A program made the position numbers and the translations under genes. A stretch of 64,000 nucleotides of DNA from the NCBI GenBank assembly GCA_039621445.1, contig CP154956.1, forward strand, positions 49,378,826 through 49,442,825, written 5' to 3'. Each line of letters opens with the position of its first letter. Position 1 is the stretch's first letter. The stretch comes from Euglena gracilis. Lineage: Eukaryota; Euglenida; Euglenophyceae; Euglenales. The notes under the pieces are model-generated. The model was not told where the DNA came from. It was given only the letters and a program-made list of their open reading frames with translations, and ran no database searches. Positions 1 to 13,079 of this stretch are shown here, piece after piece.

Positions 1-352
1 CCCTTTTCGGCCAATTTTCATCCATTTTTGGCCCATTTTCGCATCTTCGAAGACCAAAAATTCGTCACCGTCCAGCCGCCCTTCAGGTAATTGCAAAAAA
101 AATAAAACTCATTGATTGGGGGGTCCAGGGCAGGAAAAAGGCTGCTGGCTGGCTGGACCCCCCCCCCCGGATGGGGTGCCCTTCAGCATCCAAAGCTCTG
201 CCCCCCATGCACCACAACGCTCCGCAAAAAAAAAATGCTTCCCGAGGACACCAAAATTTGACCGGAAAACGGGAAGCCACCCACCCAGGTTTCTGGATAT
301 CCCGTTGAACCTGCCCACAGCAGAACATCATCACCTCCACAAAACAGCACAC

Positions 353-3300
353 ATTTGTGCGCAGGAATCTCTCGTCCCTGGACATTGAAAATCACATCAC
401 TGTATGGAGCTTCTCGTAGAAGTGCCTCGCGGGAAAGAACAAACTTCTGAGAAAACAAGAGAAAATGACCACTTTGTGTCCTTCCCTCCTTTGCCTTCCT
501 CATTTTAAAAGCTGCATATGTGCTATCCTTTGAAACACAATAATCAAATATCCCTTTTGCCCCACCACATGCTACTGAATTGAAAAATAAATGTCAAAAT
601 CCGCGCATCACCCTCCATTGCAAAAAAAAAAGGAATTAGAAAACAAAAGAAAAAACAACAAAAAACAGTGGGGGACAGAAAGCATACCGCGACCGTGGCC
701 ACCACCTCGTTCAGCGCGTCGGCGGGAGGCACCTCCGGATCCCAAGACGCACACAACCGCTGCAGCGCGAAATGCTGCAGCAACGCCCCTGGAAGGCATG
801 TGTTGCAACCTAGTGGCTGGCCTCGGCAAATGAAGCTGTCGACACTTGGAGACAGTCGACAAAATCCAATGGCTACTGACAGTCAGGGGTGCCATTCGGT
901 ATCTGCGACCTGACAAACGGCACACCCACAACACAAGGAATGAATGCATGTCAACCCCCCCAAAAAATAACAGTCAAATAATGCCCAGTTGTCACACGCG
1001 CTGTGTCCGATGCAGATGGAGAATGGAGGATGATGAAATTGGAGGATAGAGGACACGTTTCGGGGTGAATCACTTCTCTGAAACACCCCTCAGGCCCAGA
1101 TTTACAAGTCAGGAAGGAGGGTTCCAATGAACAAACACCTTCATTTCCTTCATTTCCGTATATGCCACCAAAACTCCATGCCCTATTATTTTGTTGTTGT
1201 TGTTTTTTCATGCTTCTTTCTTGACCAGACCATGCAATTTTTTACCGACCCCCCCGGGGGGGGAGGGGGGTCACTCCACTTTTCGAAGAAAAAAAATCAG
1301 TCAGTCACTTTTTCGGGAAACCAGTCAGTCACTACCCCCCCCCCCACAGGGGGAGGGGGGGGTCGGCCACTCTGGAATCCAAAGGAAATTTGGCCAAAAG
1401 CATGAAAAAAAGGCCACAAATTTTTACGGCGCCTTTGGTGCCGGGTCACTTACCACAATAACCACACTTGGGTTACTTTGTTGCAAATTTGCCAAAATTC
1501 GTCAAAATTTTGCGTTATTGGTTATTTTTTGTTGCAAATTTGCAACAGAATAACCAATAAAAAGCACCCGGGTTCCCTTGTGGAACGAACTTTCAAGGAT
1601 TGGCCGAAACTCATTTTGTGCGGAAAAATTGCAGAAAAAGAAAAAAATGCGGAAATTGCGGGAAATTGTGGAGGTTGTGAAAAAAAAAATGCCGATACAA
1701 ATCCCCCCGCCTCGAGATCCCCAGCTCTTCAGATGCTCAAACAGTTCGTCAACACACCGAGCTCGCACTCGTAGAAATCAGAAAAATACGCCTTGCGGTC
1801 CCATCCACCTGCAGAGGATGCGAGAAGTGATCAAAAATAGCATACTGAATGGACGGAATAGAAAATGGGATTTCGCTGGGTGGCACACTGTTCGCAAGGG
1901 GGGACACATTCTTTCAGCATGAGCCAGCAAATGCACAAAAAAATCCAAGTAAAAAAATCAAAAACAAACACACATACCATCCATTGCCAGTCAGGTAAAA
2001 ATATATTCTATGCCCACAATCAAAAAGATTGTTCCTAGAGAAACAAAATGAAAAATAAATTGAGAACAAATTGAAAGCAAATAAAAACTGGACCTTGTCA
2101 TGCTGCGAAGCCCTTGGAAACCCTGCCCAGGACCCTGGGTTTCAACAATTTTGGCCCTGGGCCAAGACAGAATGGGAAGAATACAAACCCGAAACCTGGT
2201 GGGGAGGTCGACCACCCCTTTTCTTATTTTAGAGGTGCCAATTTCCAGATCAAAATTTTCCTTCGATGCCTTTGGTGCCGATGGTAAGCAATGCAAATAT
2301 GCAATTGCAAGCAAAGCAGGAAAAAGAGCCGCACACCGAAGATAAAGAGCTTCGACGAGAAATGGAAAGCACTATGCGTGTTGCGGGGACTCGGTGGGCT
2401 GCCTTGCACGCATGGAGCTTGCCACCGCACTTGCACAGCTGTAGCACGCAACAGCGAGCATTGCCAATGCAAATCAAAACCCAAAGAGAGAACAACAATA
2501 CCTGTTTGGCTTGCCTATTTTGGCCGGAATGCTCTCCAATTGTGGTTTGGGCTTCATCCAAAAGAGGCAGATTTTTTCCATTTTCAGGACATTCTAATAC
2601 ATGATCACAAATTCCTTGCAATTCTGTGACATGTTTTCGCTCCGGGGTATGCGGCTTCAATGCGCATCTGCAACTTCTTGCATTGTCCACCTGCCTCCAA
2701 TAAACTTGGCGACGCCATCACGCAATGGCGTGATGGCGTCGCGCCATCACGCGATGACGTCGCGCCATCAACCCAATCGATCTGAAATTGTACGCTTTGT
2801 TCATATTGGCAATTCAAGCTTACAGCACTCCCACAACCTGGTTGGTTTAAAAGAAAACCAAGCAGACTGACGTGAATCCTGCAACAACAAGCGTGCGCTC
2901 ATATATTTCTCAGTACACCATTGTCTTCTCTAACATGGATTGATACATTTCATGACTGACTTGGTGACACTACACAAAGAACGTTTTTTTTTGTGCCTTC
3001 TTCTGTTTTGTTTATAAAAAACCAAAGTTAACCGCTTTCACATGCAGACAGGGGACACACAACTCTCCTGCACCTCCAACACATGCATCTCATTCATGAC
3101 GTTCGGCTCCTTCATACTGCCATTCCATCCACCTGACAAGAATGACACATCAAAAGAGTGCAAATTGGCTGTTGCTTCGTACCATTTCATTATCATTGGA
3201 GCGAATGCATTCCACCAAATTTCATGGCATTCACTTTATTCCACCGTCGAAATTTGTCAATACAATTTTTTGCATATATGCCAACAACATTTTGCAAAAG

Positions 3301-3969
3301 GAACAGACTCAATACCTCGCTCACTATGCCACTTATTTATTATGAAACGGTTCGCACACAGATACTTGACAAAATACGGTTGGTAATTAATTCTGCCAGT
3401 AATAAATTTGAAACATAAAAACCCTGAAACAGATGCAACGAGCAACAAAGCCCCCGCTCCACAGCAGAAAACAATCAAAAAACACCGAAAAAGAAAACAT
3501 AGTTGTCAATCACGGCGACGCTATGGTGAGACCTTGGAGTCGGACGAAGTCTCAGGCAAGCCCTCTCTCAATCCGGGAAAAAGAAGGAATTTTGGTGAAA
3601 CAGCAGAGTGCAAATCGTTAGAAGAAGAGGGGGCCTGCTCCCAAAGCCTTTGGGCAGCTGTCCACTTCCACTTCGATCCATGAAAATGTATCTGAGAAAT
3701 AAAAACATGTACAAGAGAGAAATGCCAAGAAATCGACTTGGTTGAGGGTAAACTATTTTTGCCTCGTAAATTACATCATTTGCCTGCTGTGGTCCTGCTG
3801 TGCCCGGGTTGCTAAATAAAAGCAGCCTGGACAAAACTGCATCATTTTACTCTGCGGGGGAGAAGCCGTACCGTAACGGGCAGGCCATGTCAGCTGATGG
3901 ACACACGTGCAAATGTAATACGATGTGCACCGAGTTTGCTTCTGTCTCTTCCAAATCGGATGCATGGGA

Positions 3970-4030
<61 letters not shown>

Positions 4031-4307
4031 CCCTCTCTCTCTCAGTCTCCCTCTCAGACTCCCTTCTCGTCTCTCCCCCTCTTGTCTTCTCTCTTTCTCA
4101 TCGGCCCCTCTCCCTCTCTCTCCCCCTCTCTCGCGTCTCTAATCCACCCCTTCCGTTGTTTTTGTTCCCACTCTCCTCTACTCCTCCTCCCCTGAATCTC
4201 GCACTCTCCTATTTCTCCACTCGGCATCTTTCTCTCTCGCGGTGGGGCTCCTCCTCGCGCCGCCTCCTCACTTTCCTCTTCACCTCCTCTTCATGGCTCA
4301 CGTGGGG

Positions 4308-4380
<73 letters not shown>

Positions 4381-6764
4381 ACAAAAGCTCACCCATACAA
4401 ATTAAGCTCTCTGGTTCCTAATTCAAGCTTAAAGGGTTTGGTGCTTTTGTTGTAAGTAGGTTTGGAAAGACGAGCCGGGATCCCTTTTCTGAATTATAAT
4501 TTTATTCCTATTATGACACCGATCCAAAGGGTTAGGAAATCTTGCAGGGTGTGCTGCTGGAGCTCGCCGACGCGCAGCGGGGTTGTTCCGATCCGCACAC
4601 ACCGTGGCACCACACATTTTGGCCCCGGGGTCCCAAAACGGACATTTCTCAAAAGACGTTCGCAAACAGACTCTCCCAACGATGCATTTGTTATGGGCAG
4701 GTGCCGTAAAGCAGAACAGCGTAAAGCAGGGGTGACATTTCAAAAATCTGCTGACTTTGTATGTTTGCAAATTTTCTATTTTACACATTTTTCAAAAAAA
4801 AAAGACATTCAAATCTTCACATTCAATCATTAGTGGCCCTGGGAGGGGGAGGTCAATTTTAGGTCCCAGTCGGAACCAAACCAGGCAAATGTCCTTGAAA
4901 GTGGCCTTCGCTGCAGGTGCTGCAGCTGCCCATGGGAATACAAGATAGACCCTCGAAAAAACACGACACAAAAAAGACACAAGAGAAATCGAGAAACATC
5001 AGGGAAAAACACAGAACACAAAGAAAGTTGCGTGTTCCCGCCTCCACCAAAGCCAACCTTCCCTGGGTGTCAAAATGCCTGCCCTTTCATAGCCTCCACC
5101 CCTGCCTGCCTGGGGGGCCACCACCTTCTTCAACGAAGTGTGTTTTTGACTCCTCCTGAAGACAACACCAAATCAAGCCCTGGAAAGGGTAAATAACTTT
5201 TTTGATCCCACCTTCGAGCAACACACAATCAACAATAACAACAACAACATTGTCAACTTGTTGCACAATTTTTTTTTCACAATTGTCTTCAATTTGAATA
5301 CACTGTTGCCGCACAGTAACTGATTACAAAACACCACAAAAATAAACAGACCTTCGATCCATGCACCAAAGAGGTATATTTTATGTATTAACAAAGAACG
5401 CTATCACAACACAACCAACAGAATTTAGGATAAACACACACACACACACACACACACACTGATGCACTGCCTTCCTGACCTGCAACACACCCAGATTCAG
5501 CAGCCACAAATCGCCGAGGAAGGAGCCCGCCAGGCCACCGAAGACGACCATCCAGTGGTGCACAGCGGCCGCGGCATGCCCGCATCGGCCAGGTGGTCGG
5601 CTGCCATAACAGATGGGTTGGCTGAACGTCGAAGTGTCTGCAAAGGGTGGGGATCTGCCGGCAGAAGGATATGAGACACGGTATGTATCCGGCACATACC
5701 TGTATTTATACCATATGTATACCATATATCTACCAAAATATATCTATCTGGATATGGATTCCATACATATCTTGGGGGGGGGAAGGATTTCAATCCAGAC
5801 CTGACTCTCATCCGCTGGGGAACAGGCCACAGTTCACCTGGCACACCAGTGTCATATATGTGCAGATCACTTAACAAATCAGCGCTGGAGCCTGCAAGAA
5901 CAAAACAGATGTCTTTTCATGAAACCATTTCCCCACACAGGAAGCTCAATGAGTGTGCATGCTTCCATTCACAAAAAATACTGGCTGCAAACAATTGGCG
6001 AGATTCACTTCCTTTGACCTTCACATGAACAGATCACGAACATGTAATGAAGATAAATTAACCACAATGTGCGGCAAATGATAATTCTGCAAATCAAACA
6101 TTTCCAGCATCTCATTGTCGTTTTCAGTCCGCTTTTTTTTTTTAAAGCATAAGCATTTGATAATGATGAAAATTTCAAAATACCATTGAAATATTAGGAA
6201 TAATAACTAAATTCTAAACCAAACATCCACCAAAAAGATCCCCATTATCTCCAGCCTCTCTTTGCATCCCCGTGAACAACAAACACCCGACAATTTTCAG
6301 CAAAAGAAATCCAGAGATAGACCATCAAAACAGACTTATCCAAAAATGGCAAAAAAAATAAACTCTTCGGAATATTTTTTTAAAATTAAAAAAATTTAAC
6401 GAATGCAAAAATTTAACCCTTTTCGTTTTTTTTTGTCACAAATGGCCGTTTGGAGGATACTTTTTGTTCAGAAGAAATTCTGTTTTAGACCACTTCGGGG
6501 TGGTCCTGCATTAATATTTTCCATCGAATTTTCACCAACCAACTCAGAAAAATGAGTCCCCACTCTCCCCAAAGCTCCCCACTTGTCCTTCAGCCGACCA
6601 ACAAAAGATCTGGGTTTTATGCTTGATGGGTTCAACACTTAAATTAAGCATCGATGCACAATAATAATTAATACACAATAGCAATAGTAGTAACAACAAC
6701 AACAAACAAACAACAAACAAACAAACAAACAAACAAACAAACAAACAAACAACAACGACAACGA

Positions 6765-6805
<41 letters not shown>

Positions 6806-8922
6806 GCAGCACGACAGCAGCAGCAGCAACAACAACAACAACGAACAACAACAACAACAATAACAACAACAACAACAATAGATACATAATCATTCTGGCG
6901 AATGAATACAAATTTGCCAGTACAGAGGGTCCGGTGGCCAAAATAAAACAGCTGTTTTCCCGAGGACATCATTGTTGGATTGTTGGGGAAGGTTAGCAGC
7001 CCAGGTCGTGCACACCGCCGAAGATGACGATACGGTGCTGGGAGACAACAGCGCTGTGGGCGTATCGTGGGCCGGGTGCCACCCCGGTGAAGGACGGCAC
7101 CGACCATGACCATGTGCCTGTGCAGAAGTCAAAGAGTCAGATGTACCAATTTTGTTGTTCCTCTTTCGCCTCGCTGCCCTGGGAGGGAATAAACCAACCC
7201 TGCCCCAGAAAAGGCAAAATAATATCCGTCCTGAATTCTGTTTTTACTCACACAAATACAAAAAAAAAACTATCTTTGTTGGCTTCCTGCAGCAGTTTTG
7301 CAACTCCATAAAAAGCGCCCAACAACAATGCACAGTGCAGAGAACCTTTAATAAAAACGTGAGACTGACTTTTCTGAAAAGACCACAGAGGAACTTACCT
7401 ATGGTAAGAAAAAGAGTTCAATAACAAGCCACTTGCATTGGAAAAAAAGCAAGACACTGTTTAAAATGCCTAAATGCATTGCACCCAGCTAAATGTTCAA
7501 TACAACATGTTTATTGGATTACTGAAAAAAAAATTGAAGATCACAAATTTGAATGGATTTGGATGGACATACTTGGGTTCCTTTAAATTTTGGAGGGTAT
7601 CACATATCACATTTCACACCCTTCCCCTTTTTTGTTTCGTAATTGGAACCAGACAATAGAATGCAGAACACAATACTGAATCTGTGTCAAATGATGGACA
7701 CCAGGAAAATGCTGTGCTTATGTTTCTGGTGGGCATTCAAATCCCAGAAATAATGTGATATCCTTACTCACATGCTGAATGTATTCCAAATGAAACTTGG
7801 ATGCCACTGCAGTTTTAGGGATTGAGAAAACAATATGCCTTAGAAAAATGATTTAATCTTTCCTGGTATGCATACGACTAATTTCAAGCTGATTCCCATT
7901 TCTATGTTATCAATGAATAATCAGATAATCACACCTTTGCATTCCGTATGCGGTAACATATGAATAAACTGACTCTCCAACAATATAACCACCCCAAATA
8001 ATACCTCCGGGGTATCATTTTTTCGCCCGAAGTCCTGGCCCGAGGGGGGGTATTATTTGGGGGGGGGGGGTAATAGCTCCCCAGAATTTCCGAAATTTTC
8101 GAAGTCCCATAGGACCCAAAATAGCACCCCAAACCCCCCTTTGGTCATTGATTTTACTTTCTCATGAGATTTAGCAGATTTTAAGCCAGATGATCAAGAG
8201 AAATCGATTTTTTTGTAATTATCGTCAAAGATTGTTATTTTTTACCAACATTTCAGGTCAAAATCCGAGTCGTCGGCCCGAAAATGGGGGGGGGGGTATT
8301 AACTTGGACACCAAAGTCCCGGCCTGAGGGGGGGTTGTTATTGGGGGGGGGGTATTATTATATTTGGAACTGGGGTGGATTATCTTGGGCATCCAAAGTT
8401 GGGGGGAGTGGTGCTTGTACTTCGGCGTTTTTTTTTCTGAACCCAAACTCAAACTCAAAAAACCCTCCAAAATGTTGCTGAATTCAAATCTTTGACAAAA
8501 AAAAACGAATTGACGTTGATATGTTTCAGTTTCATAACTTCAAAGCTTCATAAAAACACCAACTGTTAACACCATTTTGAGAAACATCTGAGACTGGATG
8601 CCCTTCACTGCAGGGTATGAGTCGTTTTGAGCAACTGGAGTTGGAGCTCACCTAGCCATTGCATACCAAGCTGACTCTGCCGAGAGCCCAACCACAAACA
8701 CACTGGCTGCAGAGCAAAGCACAAACACACCTGTGTCAAAGACATGGAAATCATTCATCAAGGTGCCGTTGTCTCCCCCTGATGAGAAACAAATTAAATC
8801 TTCTTCTTCTGCCACAATGTTGACAATGTGCATGTCCATTGGGGAGAAATTGCACACCAAATATGAACATTTGCTTCCCAACGGCTGACGCAGTGTGGTT
8901 TCGACGAGGACTTGGCGAATTG
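353..8922 (-). CDS. Kelch-repeat and BTB/POZ domain protein (LZTR1-like layout), 3' part outside window
   Basis: Likely a CUL3-type substrate adaptor: kelch blades bind the target and the BTB domain binds the ligase or dimerises. Exons read on the minus strand: 8,922-8,858, 8,778-8,731, 7,117-7,016, 5,600-5,491, 2,438-2,337, 1,808-1,758, 788-688, 446-353. They join in phase (mostly phase 1) at CAG acceptors and GTGTG or GTATGC donors. Kelch signatures include PSPRRNHTASAVG, QMFIFGGDNG, PGPRYAHSAVV, PPGRCGHAAAAVHHWMVVFGG and PPSPRNTHSAF followed by LFIFGGWDRKAYFSDFY. A helical linker (788-688) precedes the BTB start YSDVIFNVQGREIPAHK, after which the gene leaves the left edge or continues in exons I cannot see. 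The half-blade expected between 7,016 and 5,600 and the N-terminal exons were not found. Kelch followed by BTB is the order in LZTR1. Orthology is inference; domain content is firm. Confidence 0.8.
1231..1452. mobile_element. Truncated family A element
   Basis: The left half of family A is present (CATGCAATTTTTTACCGACC, CAGTCAGTCAC motifs, GGCGCCTTTGGTGCCGGGTC), but the right half and right terminus are missing. It lies in an intron of the kelch-BTB gene. Confidence 0.6.
3972..4376 (+). repeat. CT microsatellite, CT-rich tract, then CT and TG microsatellite
   Basis: (CT)n at 3,972-4,028, a CT-rich degraded stretch to about 4,308, (CT)n at 4,309-4,331 and (TG)n at 4,332-4,376. Intronic in the kelch-BTB gene. 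Confidence 0.97.
5433..5459 (+). repeat. CA microsatellite
   Basis: A short pure (CA)n run just downstream of the kelch exon at 5,600-5,491. Confidence 0.95.
6690..6880 (+). repeat. CAAA/CAA/CAG compound microsatellite
   Basis: AACAACAACAAACAAACAA, then (CAAA)n, (CAG)n and (CAA)n with interruptions. Intronic. Confidence 0.97.
7984..8384. mobile_element. Inverted-repeat element, ACCACCCCAAATAATA type
   Basis: The left end TAACCACCCCAAATAATACC matches the right end around TATTTGGAACTGGGGTGG, with long G runs and GTATTATTTGGGG repeats inside. It lies in the kelch-BTB intron between the exons at 8,731 and 7,117. TA dinucleotides flank it, but the exact boundary is ambiguous by one base. Confidence 0.55.
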
Positions 8923-11900
8923 CTGATAGCCAGAGCCTTTGAGGACAATAATGGGTTGGAAGGCGGCCAGAGAGATGTGGAATATGACATCGCTCATCAC
9001 ACACCCATGTTCCCAGAGGCAACAGAACTGCATAATGCAACAAGGACAAACAATATTTTCCCATCTTTTTGGATGAATGTCATCTCAATTACCACCACTT
9101 TCACCACCTGAAAAATGAGGACCAGTCTGGAAGCTCACAGGCTATTGCTCTTCGGATCTATCACCCCGGCCAGGAAACGGGTTGAAAATTAGAAAAGAAG
9201 ATGCCAAATTAACCTGGGATCCCAAGTGCTCAAAAAACAAAGGTTTTGTTCGAAAAGAGTTCTTCTCCAGGTTTCTGACACTCATTGAGTCCATACCAAT
9301 CACTTCCCTGTGGGGGGGGGTTCATGTATTTTCATTCCCCAAAGGCATGCCCACACAGGCAGGACCTGGGGAGGGGGTTTTCATACAAAAAAAAACACAG
9401 CCTTGCTGACGTGGCACAGGAACAAGCACCTATGACAGATTCCAAATTTTAGCCCGCGGTCGGCTGCGGTCGGCAAAATAGTTGGCTGTAGGCAGGGGCA
9501 GGCCAACAAAAAATGAGCATATATCACAACCACACAATCCACTGTTGCCGACTTTTGGCCACTTTTCGCTGCTTTTGGCCAATTTTTTGCCGCTTTTGGA
9601 CTGCTTTTGGCCACTTTTTGCTGCCTTTGACTGCCTCTGGCCACTGTTGCTGACTTTTGGTCACTTTTTGCTGCCTTTGCCCATTTTTCCTGCCTTTTGC
9701 TTTCTTTTGGTCACTTTTGTTGCTTTTGCCCACTTTTTGCTGTGTTTTGGCTGCTTTTGGCCAGCTTTTGCTTTTCTTTGACCTCTTTTGGCCAACTTTT
9801 GGCCTCTTTTGCCCACGACCACTTTTCTCTGCTTTTGGCCATTTTTACCCACTTCTGGCTACTTTCAGGCCACTTAAAACATCTTTTGTTGCTTTTGAAA
9901 TCAAGAGCAGCCAAACGTGACCAAAAATGCCTCTAAGTGGCCAAAAATGGTGAAAAATTGCCAAAAACTATCCACAAACTGGCGCAAAATGGTCAAAAAT
10001 GATCAAATGGACCAAAAAGTTTCCAAAAGCGGGAAATGGTCCAAAAAGCCAAAAATGTCCCAAATGGTCAAAAGTCAAACAAACTGGCGCAAAATGCTCA
10101 AAAATGGTCAAATTGGACCAAAAGAGACCAAAATGGGCAAAAATAACAAAAAAGGGTCGAAAATGGCAAATGGTCAAAATGAATGGCCCAAAATGGCCCT
10201 AAAGCAAAATGGCCATTACCAAAATGGGCAAAACAAAAATGGTCAAAATGGTCAAAATGAATTATGGTGACAAAAAAAAGGGGCAAAAATAAAGGGCCAA
10301 AATGGCCAAAAGTGACAAATGGCAATGGCCAAAAATCTCAAAATGGCAAAATGGCCAAAAATGGAAAAATGACCAAAAAAAAAGTGCACTGGCTGCGGTA
10401 AAAATGGTCAAAATCCCTGGGTGAAAAGGTGACAAAAGCAAAAAAAAAATAAAAAGAAAAAGTGGCCAAATGAAAAGACAAATGATGGCAAAATCTGAAA
10501 TCAAAAAAATGAGCCAAAAATCGATCTCACTGGACAAAAACAGCATCATTAGAAAGTTCGGCCGCCGCGGCCGGTCGGTGAACCCCCATGTTGACAATAA
10601 AGCGGTCGGCCCGGCTACGGTCGGTTCGATAAGCTGCACAATCCGGGAAGGAAGAACACATCATCGCAAAAATCTTGGCGCCGGCACAGGAGAGAAATGC
10701 CCCGCCGCCATCCGCTGAACGCCCACAGCTGCCAGGTTCCAGTTCACACTTTCCAGGTTGTTTTGCTTGACCATCTTTACCACACTTTTTAGGGGGGGCC
10801 TTCGATTAGGGGGGAGCCACCAAATTGTTCTCATTCACTCCGCAAATGCCGGGCAAAAAGCATGTATGATTGTATGTCTGCACAATCAAAAATCATTCAG
10901 GCAATGAAATGGGTTCTTGCGGAACGCGGCAACAAAATGCAGATGTAAACTGCATCACATCACAGCACAGCACATCACTTCCTCGACGCTTTACGTATTG
11001 TAAAGAATCGGTCAACAAAATGGCACACCGAAGAGAGTTTGGTCCACATCAAATGATCGAGAAGAGGGGATTCATCAGCCCCCAGGAATACAATCCTTCA
11101 CAAAAAAAGGTCATTCACAAAGTTCCATCTTGGTTCCTGTGAAGGGGGAAAAGCAGGTCGAACCTGAATTCTGCTGCACTCTCAGGCAGCAAAATAAACT
11201 TGGAATTGTGAAGCTGGAAGTTAAACCCAGCTGTTTCACAAAAGATCGAATACTGCTTGCTTTGGGGGGGGGGGGACGACCCTTCCAGCTTTCTAAATCA
11301 CCACCAACACTGCAACGGTGGGCTGACGATGGCCAACGGAGGATGGAGAGAAGATGAGAAATAAAGTTTGCCTGCAGGCTTGTCCAACAATTTCATTGGG
11401 CAGCTAAAACACCAACGCTTGGTAGGAAAGCATAGGCAAATCACTGAAACGATTGACGATAGCCCCAAACCACCCAAATGACCAGAAAAGGTGGCCGAAA
11501 CTGGTTGAATTTCGCCGAAATCTGCTCAAATGGTCGACAGCGAAATCAAATGATGCAAAAGCCTGGAAATGTAGATAGAATGGCCTCAGGGAAATGCGCA
11601 AAATGACAGAGGCATCAAAACCAAGGAATTTAACCCCATTCCTGATCTATGGAAGCACCAACTGGCGAAGCGCCAGCGGGATAGATTGAGAAAACCGAAA
11701 ATTTAACTGCGTAACAATTTTGAGAATAAATCGATGTTTTTTGCGGAAAAAAAAAGATTCCCCAGCTTGAATTTTGCGGCCAGTCCTTGAAATTTAAGCA
11801 AAGTTGCATTGAAAAAAAAGGCAACTGTTGGTCCAGGAATTTGGCTTTTTGATCCTAAAATAGCCCTGTCCATTTTTTCCTGAATCATTCCTGGCATCCT

Positions 11901-12379
11901 TGGATCATCCCCAAACCATCGGGGGATACTCAGATTGCATGCTTATTTTGCTGCTGCTAAAATTTTCAATAAAATTGCTATTAAAAAACAGTTCATCAAA
12001 CTGTTATTGAAAAAAAAGTTCCAAACTTCTGGGAAGGACGCTGAATTGACCAAATTATCCCCAATTAAAAAAAAGTGGCACAAGCTGTGAGACAACTTTT
12101 AGAACTGCAAGATGGGCAAAAGTGAATACCCGAAGGTATTACAAATAATCAACATGACATTCTCCTAAAATAAATGTATCTCTGCTGTGAAGATTCAACT
12201 GGAAAGGTCAGCAAATTCTAACTCTTTCATTGACTCACGATGAAGAAAAAAAACCAGGGCTACGTCAGAATCAATGAACTACTGTAAAAAAATGGTAATA
12301 TATCTGATTCATCTGGATGTTTAGCTTTGGCAGGAGGCGTGGTAAAAAAACAACAACAGGCACAGCTGACCGAAAATGA
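8923..12379. other. Spacer between the TTC5-like and kelch-BTB genes
   Basis: Contains the two-arm TTTTGGCC repeat at 9.54-10.52 kb. Apart from that it is AT-rich sequence in which I find no convincing exon. The missing 5' exons of the kelch-BTB gene should lie here. Confidence 0.6.
9540..10520. repeat. Degenerate TTTTGGCC / GGCCAAAA repeat, two arms in opposite orientation
   Basis: The left arm (9,540-9,905) is built of CTTTTGGCCACTTTTTGCTG-like units; the right arm (9,915-10,520) is built of CCAAAAATGGTCAAAA-like units, the complementary composition. Together they form an imperfect inverted repeat of nearly 1 kb. It lies upstream of the kelch-BTB exons. The ORFs in it are artefacts. Confidence 0.85.
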
Positions 12380-13047
12380 TTATGTAAAAGCAGTCACCGT
12401 AAGCTGAGGAGTCAGAAGGCGGTCCGCCGGAATCTTCTTTCGGCCAACAAACACTTTTGTTGGGTCCGAGACGACAATGCAGTGGAAGGAGTAGTCGGCA
12501 CAACTGCCAAAGAAGAAAAGCAAGTGCATTTGTGGGACGGAGGAACTAAAATGGAAAAAAAAGGTGCGTCGCGGGGATTTAGGTGCTTATGGAAACTGGC
12601 CTGTCACGACGAAGCATTTTGCATTGGCTCGGTCCAGCAACCAGGTATGAATGCGCGAAATCTAAACTAAACAAAAGCAGCACAAACACTCACCCATGAA
12701 CGGTTGAACTGAATTTCTGGAAATGGTGGGTCAGCAAATAAAACAAAAAGTGCAAGACCTGCAAAAAAAATAGGCAGGCTGTACTCCGGGCTGTCAGTTG
12801 GAATGAACACCAAACCCAAATATTGAATATTAAAATATTCAACACGACTATGTCAGCACCAACTGCCACACCTGGCGAGGACAGCGGCCGCTCCCTCCGG
12901 CACGGCCGTCTCTGCAGTCCCGAGGGGGCCGCCCGTCCAGGCCGGCAGTGTGAACTGCTGATGGCGCACATCCAGCCCATGGCCCACCGGACACCCACGC
13001 CCCTGAGGTGGGGCTGCCCCAAGGATACACCACACGTGCGTGCGTGC

Positions 13048-13079
<32 letters not shown>

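Noticed and set aside
3900-4455. Ser/Leu repeat ORF over the CT tract
   Set aside because: Microsatellite translation.
9480-10330. Lys/Gln/Gly and Phe/Leu rich ORFs
   Set aside because: Products of the TTTTGGCC/GGCCAAAA low-complexity repeat.
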